DNA of 46,235 bases from DASSUC01 sp035649895. GTDB lineage: Bacteria > Actinomycetota > Actinomycetes > Mycobacteriales > Micromonosporaceae. Under the pieces are notes generated by a model. The model was not told the DNA's origin, searched no databases, and worked only from the letters and a program-made list of their open reading frames with translations. The translations under genes were made by a program, and so were the position numbers. The stretch is taken from positions 1-46,235 of the forward strand of contig DASRIS010000084.1 of the NCBI GenBank assembly GCA_035649895.1. Reading direction: 5' to 3'. Below, one piece after another: positions 15,995-23,352 of the stretch; within the stretch, counting starts at the first letter, position 1; every line of letters starts with the position of its first letter.

Positions 15995-17026
15995 TCAGTG
16001 GCAGGTGCCCCGGCCGGAGTCGGTGAACACCTCCCCGGCCACGGGCACGAAGCTCCACTCGTACCCGCCCTCGCGCAGGGTCAGCCGCAGCACGCCGTGG
16101 GTGCCGGTGTGGCGTACCTGGCTGTGGGCGGCCGGTGAGCCGAAGCCGTAGTGGCTCGTGCCGCCGGTGCCGACGACGAACTGGCGCACCCCGCGCCCGT
16201 CGTCGCGCCGGCCGGTCGGGTCCTGCGGCGCGAACCGCTCGTACTGGTGGTTGTGGCCGGAGAGCACCAGCTCGGCGCCTGCCTCGTAGAGGGCCCGGAA
16301 CAGCGGCCGGACCGCCGTGGTCGGCCCGTGGGTGGCCCCGGACGTGAACAGCGGATGGTGCCACATTGCCACCGTGCACCGGGTACGCCGGGCGCTGGCG
16401 GCCAGGTCCGCGCGTAGCCAGCGCTCCTGCGCCGAGCCCGCCGCGCACCCGCCGGGCGCCACCGCACAGTTGCTGTCGAGTACGACCACATGCCAGGAGC
16501 CGAGGTCATACGAGTACCAGCTGGTGCGCCCAGCCCCAGCGACCGGGCCCGCGACCGCGCCTGCGGAAGCGCCCGCGGCGGCGCCGAAGTAGCCGAAGTA
16601 CCCGGCCGCGCCGGGCGTGTGGTAGTCGTGGTTGCCGATGACCGGCCGGGTACGGCTGCGGTGCCGGCCCCACGTGGGCCCGTAGCAGCGGGCGAACTCG
16701 GCCGGCGTGCCGTCGTCGTACACGTTGTCGCCGAGCGTGAAGACGGTACCCGGCATGCGGTCGAGCAGCGCGGCGGTGCGGGAGTCGCCGGCGCTCTCGC
16801 AGGAGGCGATGTCCCCGGCGCCCACCAGCACCACGGGGCTCATCGCGAGCGTTGCAGCGGGCGGCGTAGGGGCGAGAGTTCCTGCCGGCGCCGGGGCCTG
16901 TGCCGTCAAGGCAGGCTGGGTCGGTGTCGATGAGGGCGTCGCCCGGCGGCCGGGCGCACCGCACGCCGAGGCGACGAGCACCACGACGAGCACCGTCGCG
17001 GCCGTCGTACCTCTGACACCGCGCAC
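15995..17026 (-). CDS. exported metallophosphoesterase (putative lipoprotein)
   Basis: A 343-aa calcineurin-like phosphoesterase. The five metal-binding blocks are present in order: GAGDIASC, TLGDNVYDDG, IGNHDYHT, MWHHPLFTS and SGHNHQYERF. The N-terminus is a signal peptide with a hydrophobic core (TAATVLVVVLVASACG) ending in a Cys that could be lipidated, followed by a Thr/Pro/Ala-rich linker of about 40 residues. This resembles actinobacterial purple-acid-phosphatase-like exported alkaline phosphodiesterases. The GTG at 17026 places the signal peptide at the very N-terminus, so the longer frame to 17218 is rejected. An Ala/Gly-rich insert (about residues 148-165) interrupts the domain between the third and fourth motifs. 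Confidence 0.9.
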   Translation of the reverse strand: MRGVRGTTAATVLVVVLVASACGAPGRRATPSSTPTQPALTAQAPAPAGTLAPTPPAATLAMSPVVLVGAGDIASCESAGDSRTAALLDRMPGTVFTLGDNVYDDGTPAEFARCYGPTWGRHRSRTRPVIGNHDYHTPGAAGYFGYFGAAAGASAGAVAGPVAGAGRTSWYSYDLGSWHVVVLDSNCAVAPGGCAAGSAQERWLRADLAASARRTRCTVAMWHHPLFTSGATHGPTTAVRPLFRALYEAGAELVLSGHNHQYERFAPQDPTGRRDDGRGVRQFVVGTGGTSHYGFGSPAAHSQVRHTGTHGVLRLTLREGGYEWSFVPVAGEVFTDSGRGTCH

Positions 17027-17115
17027 CCCGTCAGCACAGCACAGCTCGTGCCGGGATGGCGAAGCGACATCGGGTCGTACGTACGCTCGCTGATCTTCTG
17101 CTTGGCTCCAGGAGG

Positions 17116-20100
17116 CTACTCCACCGCGGAGTAGCCACCTTCCGGACTCTCTGGCCGCTCCGCCTTCTCCGACAACTTGGCCAGACGGTCCCGAACATGG
17201 GCGAGATCGCGCTGCCATTGGGCGTTGCCCGGGTCCGCCGCAGCCAGCCGCTCGCGGATGGCCAGCGCCGCCCGGTAATGCTCACCCGCACCACCCAGGT
17301 CACCAGCCGCAACCGCCACATCCCCCAGCCTGTCATGGGTTAGGGCAGGTTGGTTCTGCCACCAAGTGCTGGTCGGGTTGTCACGGACGAACCGTCCAGC
17401 GGCAGTAAGCGCTGTCTGGTAGTAGTCGGCGGCTGCGGAGAGGCTGTCTGTGTCTCTTGCAAGATCACCGAGGTCGACCAGAACCACCGACAGCCAGCCA
17501 GCCCAGTCTGGGTCCGACGGGTCGGCGGCGAGCTGGCCCTCGACGACCTGACGCATCGCGGTGAGCAAGCTCTGCGCACTGGTAAGGTTGCCGGCGCTGC
17601 GGACCGCCTCGTACTCCAGCTTCGCCACTAAGATCCAGGCGGGCTGCACGGTGGGGATGAGCGGGCGGACCTCGGCGAGGAACGCACTAGCCGCCAACAC
17701 CCCCGGCAGCGCGCGAACTGCCCCTTCGGCAACCTGCGCGATCTGGCCGTACTCGCCGAGCGCGGCAAGGTGCCGTGGCAGCTCAAGCAGGTCCAGATAG
17801 TCGGCGCTGCTGTTGTCGAACCGCCGCCACCGCATCGCCAACGCCCGCCCGTGCAGCTCCCGGCGGTCGGAAGTATCCCGCCGGTCAAGAACCTCCGCGG
17901 TCCACGGATGGACGATGATGTCAGGACCGGGGGCGAGCAGGGTCAGGTCGACCAAGTGCTCGACGTCGGCGCGTAGGTGGTCCAAAGACCGCGCCGGCTG
18001 CTCGTCACCCTGCGGGTTGAGGATGAAGGCGAGGTCGTCGAGGGTCATCGGCGCCCGGCACACCGACAGCTGCCGCAGCACAGCCCGCTCGTCCTCGCTG
18101 AGCAGCGCCAGCAGCTCCCCCAGCAGGATATCCGCGCTGCCCAGGACCAAGACGGCGTCAACCGCCTCGCCCAGCGCACGCGGTCGGCGCAAGTCCACAC
18201 CCTCCTGGCGGGCAAGCGCCCGAAGCTTCGCCTGCACGCTCTTGAGCTGGGCCGGCCTACCACGCAGCAGCGCATCAACATATTCGACCAGCCGAGGGTG
18301 CCCACCGATCACCCTGGTGACCAGCCGCAGGTCCTCAGGTGGCAGGTCCCGCAGGGCCGGTAGGCGCAGGAACAGCCGTCGCAGCTCCGCCGTTGACAGC
18401 GGCGGCACCGGGACCCGTACCAGATAGCGGTCGTCGTCGGGCAGCGGGTAGCGGCAGGTGACCAGGACCGCCCCCACCTCAGCCGCAGTGCACCAGCCGG
18501 TGAGAAGCTCGTCGAACGCTGGGTCGACGAACCCGCCACCGCCAGGGGTGAGGTTCTGCTCGAAGTCGTCAAAGACCAGCAGCAACGGCACCGTGGCCAG
18601 CAGCTGGGCGACGACCTCGGCCTTGGCCACATCCTCCATAGTGGAGGAAGCCAGCGCCTCGGCGGCGCCGGCCAGCTCCGGCACGTCCTTGATGGCCCGG
18701 GCGACCGCAGCCAGCAGCGCGGTCGGGTTCCACCGACCCTCGTGCACCGCGATCCGCATACCGTCACCGCGCAGCCGGGTGACCAGTCGCCCCGCGATGG
18801 CCGTCTTTCCGATCCCACCAATGCCGACCAGCTGCGCCCCGCTGATCGCGCCGTGCTCCTCCCGCGCCCGTGCGGTGCGGCGCAACGCCGCCGTAGCCTC
18901 CCGCAGCTGACGACGCCGACCCACCAGCCGCCCTAACGGCAGCTCACGCACTGACGTGCCAGACGGCACCACCTGGGCTCGGTGCAACGGCACCGGCGCC
19001 AGGCCGGAATCGACCAACGGGCCGTCATCACCCGCGGACAGCAACGTCGCCACGCCGTACTCGGGCAGCCGCGCATGCTTCTCGCGGGGCCGCTGCTCGG
19101 CACGGCGGCGAGCCCTGGCCAGCGCCGCCGCCACCGGCTGGTCGGGGAAGGCCGCCAGCTCCCGGTAGAGAGCCGCGACCAGCACAGTGGCGTAGGCATC
19201 CGTGACCGGAGCCTGCATCGCCACTACCCGGTCCGCCCCGGCCCGCACCAGACCCGCTGCCATCGCACCCGCGCTGCCCGAGGCCCCCGAGCAGGACGAC
19301 AGCACCACGAGCGGCACCCGGCTGTCGGCATCCCGCAGCGCCCGCATCAGGTCACGGGCCGTCACCTGCTGCGGGTGGCCGTCCTCATCCTCCAGCTCCA
19401 CGGACACCGGCGACCCGTGCGCCGCCAGGTGCAGCACGTGGTAGCGGTCCGCGCGCAGCGCCTCGGCCACCTGGCCCAGCGAGGCCACCTCCAGGATCCG
19501 CACCTGGCCACCGAGCTCGATGGTCGGGTCGCTGACCGCATCCAGCACTGCCTGCATCTCCGCCTCGACATCCAACGGGGGATTGTCGGTCAGGCTCTCC
19601 TCCGGCGCCGCCACAACAGCCAACACCTTCAACGGCCCAGGCACCGACACCGCCGCCGGCTGGGAGGAACTGGCCACCCGGCGGCGCACGGTGACCCCAC
19701 CCAGCAACGCCAGCGGCCCCAGGTCCTGCCCCTCGCTGCCGGTCAGCCGCAGCAGCTCGATCGGCAAGGTCAGCGCCTCATCACCCGCGACAAGAACGAA
19801 GTCGACCCAGTCACCTGGGCGCAACCGGTCCACCAGCTCAGCCACCAGCCGATGCCCCGCCTCGTCGAGCATCGCACCCGCCAACGCCCGACCCACCGCC
19901 AGCAACCGCTCCCCCGCCGCCTGCACACCCGCGCCCAGCGACTCCCAGACCCGCCACACCCCCACCGGCAACACCGCCACCCTCTCGCCCAGCGGTGAAC
20001 CGGCAAGCGACACCACACACCTGAGCAGTCGGGAGCCACCGGCCGAGGCATCCTCCTCCACCGCCGCCTCGACCACCACCTCGGTACGCAGCGACGGCCC

Positions 20101-20709
20101 CGCCGGCTTTTCGGCGACACGCTTGCCCTCGTCGAGCGTGGCGAGGGGACGGGGCGGCAGGCGCCGGACCATGCCCAGTGGGGGCTCCATCTCCAACGGC
20201 TGGCCCGTCAACAGCCGGACCAGCGCGTCCACCCCCGCAGAGGTCAGCTCCTCCACCCGGTACGTCGTGCCACCCACAGGAGACGACCAGTCCGGAAGGC
20301 CAGCCTCGTCCCCGCCCGGCAGGATGACCGGAACGACCTTGCGCCGCCCGGCCTCAGCATCGGCGTAGAGCAGCTCCATCAGCTGACGGGCCTCCCACCG
20401 CACCCCCCGACCCACCGCCGGGTCGCCGGCTCCTTCGGCCCGCTCCCGGTAGCCGGGAGAGGCCACCACCAATACAAACCTCGCCAGGCGGATCTGCTCC
20501 GACATCCACTGTGGCCAGAACTGGCGCTCGTTGGCCGCGACCACATCTAGCTTGGCGTCCAGACCCTCACGGCGCAGCAACGTCCAGAACCGTCGCACCT
20601 GCTCCTTATGGGCGGGGTTATCGTGCGCGTACGAGATCAGCACCCGCACCGGCTCGACGTTAAGATCGCCCTCGGCCGCGGAGGCGACCGTCTCGACATC
20701 GTCAGCCAC
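17116..20709 (-). CDS. SEFIR-CHAT-STAND ATPase-TPR protein (NLR/caspase-like)
   Basis: A 1,197-aa multidomain protein. Residues about 17-150 are a SEFIR (TIR-like) domain: VRVLISYAHDNPAHKEQVRR, then WMSEQIRLARFVLVVASPGY. Residues about 230-560 are a CHAT cysteine protease with its N-terminal lobe. The catalytic His is His431 (VLHLAAHGSP) and the Cys is Cys473 (VLSSCSGA). Residues about 600-900 are a STAND/NB-ARC ATPase with Walker A GIGGIGKTA (Lys635) and Walker B LLLVFDDFEQN (about 710). The C-terminal 200 residues hold degenerate TPRs ending LGDVAVAAGDLGGAGEHYRAA. This is the architecture of NLR-like sensors: TPR sensing, ATPase oligomerisation, protease and SEFIR signalling output. The GTG at 20709 follows GAAGGG. 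It stands alone, so the protease substrate, if local, is not evident. Confidence 0.9.
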   Translation of the reverse strand: MADDVETVASAAEGDLNVEPVRVLISYAHDNPAHKEQVRRFWTLLRREGLDAKLDVVAANERQFWPQWMSEQIRLARFVLVVASPGYRERAEGAGDPAVGRGVRWEARQLMELLYADAEAGRRKVVPVILPGGDEAGLPDWSSPVGGTTYRVEELTSAGVDALVRLLTGQPLEMEPPLGMVRRLPPRPLATLDEGKRVAEKPAGPSLRTEVVVEAAVEEDASAGGSRLLRCVVSLAGSPLGERVAVLPVGVWRVWESLGAGVQAAGERLLAVGRALAGAMLDEAGHRLVAELVDRLRPGDWVDFVLVAGDEALTLPIELLRLTGSEGQDLGPLALLGGVTVRRRVASSSQPAAVSVPGPLKVLAVVAAPEESLTDNPPLDVEAEMQAVLDAVSDPTIELGGQVRILEVASLGQVAEALRADRYHVLHLAAHGSPVSVELEDEDGHPQQVTARDLMRALRDADSRVPLVVLSSCSGASGSAGAMAAGLVRAGADRVVAMQAPVTDAYATVLVAALYRELAAFPDQPVAAALARARRRAEQRPREKHARLPEYGVATLLSAGDDGPLVDSGLAPVPLHRAQVVPSGTSVRELPLGRLVGRRRQLREATAALRRTARAREEHGAISGAQLVGIGGIGKTAIAGRLVTRLRGDGMRIAVHEGRWNPTALLAAVARAIKDVPELAGAAEALASSTMEDVAKAEVVAQLLATVPLLLVFDDFEQNLTPGGGGFVDPAFDELLTGWCTAAEVGAVLVTCRYPLPDDDRYLVRVPVPPLSTAELRRLFLRLPALRDLPPEDLRLVTRVIGGHPRLVEYVDALLRGRPAQLKSVQAKLRALARQEGVDLRRPRALGEAVDAVLVLGSADILLGELLALLSEDERAVLRQLSVCRAPMTLDDLAFILNPQGDEQPARSLDHLRADVEHLVDLTLLAPGPDIIVHPWTAEVLDRRDTSDRRELHGRALAMRWRRFDNSSADYLDLLELPRHLAALGEYGQIAQVAEGAVRALPGVLAASAFLAEVRPLIPTVQPAWILVAKLEYEAVRSAGNLTSAQSLLTAMRQVVEGQLAADPSDPDWAGWLSVVLVDLGDLARDTDSLSAAADYYQTALTAAGRFVRDNPTSTWWQNQPALTHDRLGDVAVAAGDLGGAGEHYRAALAIRERLAAADPGNAQWQRDLAHVRDRLAKLSEKAERPESPEGGYSAVE

Positions 20710-20844
20710 TGTCTGACCCTTCAGGTCCTGATCCTGATCCGCCGGTCCGCCCGGGCCTTAAGGTAGCTGACCGCCCCAAAAGATCCGGGTGAAGTCCGAC
20801 AACCCGACAGTCGCCTCCCCCGCAAGAGTGACCGTGAATGGAAC

Positions 20845-21117
20845 CTAACGAACACGGCTGGCGACGGCCGGGGGTGGTGCAGCCTGATCCACGACCGGGA
20901 CGCCGCCCTGAACCGGGTCGAGGTCGAGGCGCTGGAGCTTGGCCCGGATCTGGTCGGCCCCCGGGTGGTCGATCTGGTCAAGAACCGCCACGGCCTGTTG
21001 CCGGGCGGCGTGCGCAGCGGCGGGATCACCGGCGCACTGGTACGCATCGGCCAGGTCGACGAGCGTGTCGGCCTCGCGGTACCGGTCACCGGTACGCCGG
21101 TGGACGTCGACCGACCA
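20845..21117 (-). pseudogene. C-terminal TPR fragment of an AfsR/NB-ARC-type protein
   Basis: The minus-strand frame reads RRTGDRYREADTLVDLADAY then CAGDPAAAHAARQQAVAVLD and ends DHPGADQIRAKLQRLDLD before a stop at 20845. This is the typical last TPR and tail of actinomycete SARP/NB-ARC proteins (compare the tail of the NB-ARC protein at 1572-3821). No ATPase part precedes it: upstream of about 21117 the similarity ends abruptly where a plus-strand fragment begins. Confidence 0.65.
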
Positions 21118-21708
21118 CAGCACCTCAAGACCTTCGTACGGGACGTGGTCGAGCCGATCAAGCCGTTCATCGAGTACAAGGCGGCGATGGGCGACGCGCA
21201 GCAGAGCGGCCGGCTGCGCAGCCTCGTGTGGCCGCTGTTCTTCGACCACACCCGGCGCGAGGCCGAGCGCTGGACGCGCCGGCTCGAGCAGCTGGCCGGC
21301 GGGGAGTCCGAGTACGACTACGCGGAGGTCGCGGAGTTCTGGGACGCCATCATGGACGAGCATGCGCGGTTCGTGGCCCACCTGCTCGACCCCGACGAGC
21401 GGGAGCTCATCGATACGGCACGCCGCACCGGCAACGTGTTCCGCAGCCTGGGCGCCGGTGGGCCGGCGGGGGCGGTCAGCGCGCTGGTGGCCGAGCCCGC
21501 GACAGTGGCCGGCGCACTCGTTCAGCACCCGGAGACCAGCGCGGTGCTCAGCGCCGCTGAGACGATCCTGGACTTCAAGACCAAGGCGGCCAGGAACGTC
21601 GAGGCCGCCCGGATCAAGAGCATCATCGACCCACGCCTCGCCGACCACGTACGCCGGGAGGCCCTCAAGTTCGTCGACGAGCTCAGGCGCGCCGTACGAG
21701 CCCGTTAG
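21112..21708 (+). pseudogene. DUF2935-like protein, N-terminally truncated
   Basis: About 195 residues of convincing protein end at 21708. LRSLVWPLFFDHTRREAERW and EVAEFWDAIMDEHARFVAHL with LLDPDERELIDTA resemble the helical DUF2935 domain, in which conserved His/Glu pairs suggest a di-iron-type bundle. The frame stays open upstream to a GTG at 20965. That extension is exactly antisense to the TPR fragment, so it is not ancestral sequence. The normal N-terminal helices are missing. If expressed from 20965 it would be a chimaera; the ATG at 21187 (MGDAQQSGRL) is an alternative. Confidence 0.6.
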
Positions 21709-21787
21709 GCCATGTGCGCCCGGTAACCCATGGGCACCCGACCGCTCGCGTCCTGTTCCAATGGCCGGGTGGGAAGGAGGGCTCACT

Positions 21788-22348
21788 ATGGCCAAACTGA
21801 TCTACTCGATGATCGCGTCACTCGACGGCTACGTCGCGGACGAGCACGGCAGCTTCGACTGGGCAGCTCCGGACGAGGAGGTGCACGCGTTCATCAACGA
21901 CCTGGAACGGTCGATCGGCACCTACCTCTACGGGCGGCGGATGTACGAGGTCATGGCGGGCTGGGAGACCGCACACCCGCTCGCCGGCCAGCCGTCCGCG
22001 ACGCGCGACTTCGCGGTGCTGTGGCGGGCGGCGGACAAGGTCGTGTACTCCAGGACGCTGGCGACGGCCGGCACCGCCAGGACCCGGACCGAGCGGGACT
22101 TCGACCCTGAGGCGGTCCGGCGGCTGAAGGCGGCTGCGGAGCGCGACATCTCGGTCAGCGGTCCCGGCCTCGCCGCCCACGCGCTCCGGGCCGGGCTGGT
22201 CGACGAGTGCCGGCTGTTCGTCACCGCGGTCGTGGTGGGAGGCGGCAACAAGATCTTTCCCGACCGTATCCGCCTGGGGCTTGAGCTGCTGGAGGAGCGC
22301 CGGTTCGGCAACGGCATGGTCTACCTGCGCTACCGCACCACGACGTGA
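21788..22348 (+). CDS. dihydrofolate-reductase-family (RibD C-terminal-like) protein
   Basis: A 186-aa protein with the DHFR/RibD_C fold. MAKLIYSMIASLDGYVAD is the N-terminal strand. GTYLYGRRMYEVM carries the GRxTYE-like NADPH motif. DISVSGPGLAAHALRAGLVDE is the nucleotide-binding helix entry, followed by VVGGGNKIFPD. A strong ribosome site (GAAGGAGG) lies 7 nt before the ATG. Family members are NADPH-dependent reductases of unknown substrate, very common in actinomycetes. A terminator hairpin follows 50 bp downstream. Confidence 0.93.
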   Translation: MAKLIYSMIASLDGYVADEHGSFDWAAPDEEVHAFINDLERSIGTYLYGRRMYEVMAGWETAHPLAGQPSATRDFAVLWRAADKVVYSRTLATAGTARTRTERDFDPEAVRRLKAAAERDISVSGPGLAAHALRAGLVDECRLFVTAVVVGGGNKIFPDRIRLGLELLEERRFGNGMVYLRYRTTT

Positions 22349-22396
22349 CGAGATCCTGGCTGCCGGTCCAGCCCCAACGGAGCGTGGCCGACCGAC

Positions 22397-22423
22397 CGCG
22401 GTGCGGGTTCGGCCCGCACCGCG
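22397..22423 (+). terminator. terminator hairpin after the DHFR-like gene
   Basis: An 11-bp perfect GC stem (22397-22407 with 22413-22423) around the loop TTCGG. It separates the DHFR-like gene from the large operon that begins at about 22550. Confidence 0.75.
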
Positions 22424-22514
22424 TCACCGACTCGGACGGCGCGCACCCGACCGACCGGACGACCCACCGGCCCCGAGGTCAGTAAACCGACACAAAGAGC
22501 GGAGCCGGACCGGG

Positions 22515-22547
22515 TTGACCGCTGCTTCGATCGAGCGTTCGCTCGAT
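22515..22547 (+). promoter_or_regulatory. candidate promoter/operator of the giant-protein operon
   Basis: TTGACC at 22515-22520 resembles a -35 box. ATCGAGCG-TT-CGCTCGAT at 22530-22547 is a palindrome with 8-bp perfect arms, which would overlap the -10 region and end 2 bp before the first ATG of the operon. The symmetry and core (GAGCG..CGCTC) are like TetR-family operators. No regulator gene is next to it. Confidence 0.5.
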
Positions 22548-22549
22548 GC

Positions 22550-22675
22550 ATGCTGTTCGAGGAGAACCCTGCTGTCCTGGTCGTACTGGTGGTCGTCATC
22601 GTCGAGGTGTGGCTGCGGGTCCGCGAGCCGCTGTTCCGGCTGGTCTCCCAGCCGTTCCGCAAGAACAACCCGTAG
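22550..22675 (+). CDS. 41-aa single-pass membrane peptide, first ORF of the giant-protein operon
   Basis: The frame ATG 22550 to TAG 22675 gives a peptide with an acidic start (MLFEENP), a hydrophobic helix (AVLVVLVVVIVEVWL) and a basic C-terminus (RKNNP). The stop codon lies in the ribosome site of the next gene (GGGAGGG), 17 bp before its ATG, so the two are probably translated together. The clear N-acidic/TM/C-basic organisation argues for a real small membrane protein. No family is recognised. The start is only 2 bp after the palindrome, so the transcript may be leaderless or nearly so. Confidence 0.6.
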   Translation: MLFEENPAVLVVLVVVIVEVWLRVREPLFRLVSQPFRKNNP

Positions 22676-22692
22676 GGAGGGACGGCACTGCC

Positions 22693-23352
22693 ATGACCGA
22701 GCGTACCGAGCGGAGCGAGGGCCACGAGGGCACGGCGAAGAAGGGCACCGCCATGGCCGACCGTGCCCGCGAGGTGCTCGGCGTGGCGGTGCGCGACCCG
22801 TCCTGGTTCCGGCCTCTCGACCCCCGGGTCTACCTGGCGGCCGGCGCCCGGACACCGCAGCCGTTGCGGGTGCCCACCGGCGATGCCCAGCTGATCCTGC
22901 ACCAGACGATCCGCGAGGTCGCGGGCCTGCCCCGGGACGCCTCGCCCGAGGTCGTGCTGACCGCCGGGCGCAGCGAGCTGCTGGTGCACACCAGGGGGGT
23001 CGGCCTGGCGTGCGCGCCCGGCCTGGTCACCATGGGCCTTCCAGTCGGCTGTGACCAGCTGCCCAACGGCGGCTCGGTGCAGGTCCCGTTCGCGGTCGGC
23101 ACCGAGGACGCGCCGACCGGTCTGGTGATGGCGGCCTACTCCCGCCCGTCCGGCCCCGGCGTTGTCGTTGACGCGTGGGCCGAGGCCCTGACGGCGTTCG
23201 CCTGGTCCGCACTTGTCCACTTAGCACAGTCGCTGTGCGCCGCGGCCGGCACCGACGCGACCAGGCGTCCCCTGGTGCCGGGCTACCTCAGCGCAGGCCA
23301 CGACGTGCTCATCGTGCAGCCGATGGCTGGCCACAGACCGCCTGGACGGTGA
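22693..23352 (+). CDS. uncharacterised 219-aa protein of the giant-protein operon
   Basis: ATG 22693 follows GGGAGGG. A charged, low-complexity N-terminus of about 25 residues (TERTERSEGHEGTAKKG) leads into a compact domain (about 27-215) with LDPRVYLAAGARTPQPLRVP, VVLTAGRSELLVHTRGVGLA and a final GYLSAGHDVLIVQPM. There is no signal peptide or membrane segment. I recognise no family. Its stop overlaps the GTG of the giant gene by GTGA, which ties it to the operon. A second ATG at 22753 (MADRAREVLGVAV) is an alternative start. Confidence 0.8.
   Translation: MTERTERSEGHEGTAKKGTAMADRAREVLGVAVRDPSWFRPLDPRVYLAAGARTPQPLRVPTGDAQLILHQTIREVAGLPRDASPEVVLTAGRSELLVHTRGVGLACAPGLVTMGLPVGCDQLPNGGSVQVPFAVGTEDAPTGLVMAAYSRPSGPGVVVDAWAEALTAFAWSALVHLAQSLCAAAGTDATRRPLVPGYLSAGHDVLIVQPMAGHRPPGR

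Noticed and set aside
23175..23348. Upstream extension of the giant gene to a GTG at 23175
   Set aside because: It lies wholly inside the preceding 219-aa gene in another frame; the GTGA overlap at 23349 is the natural start.
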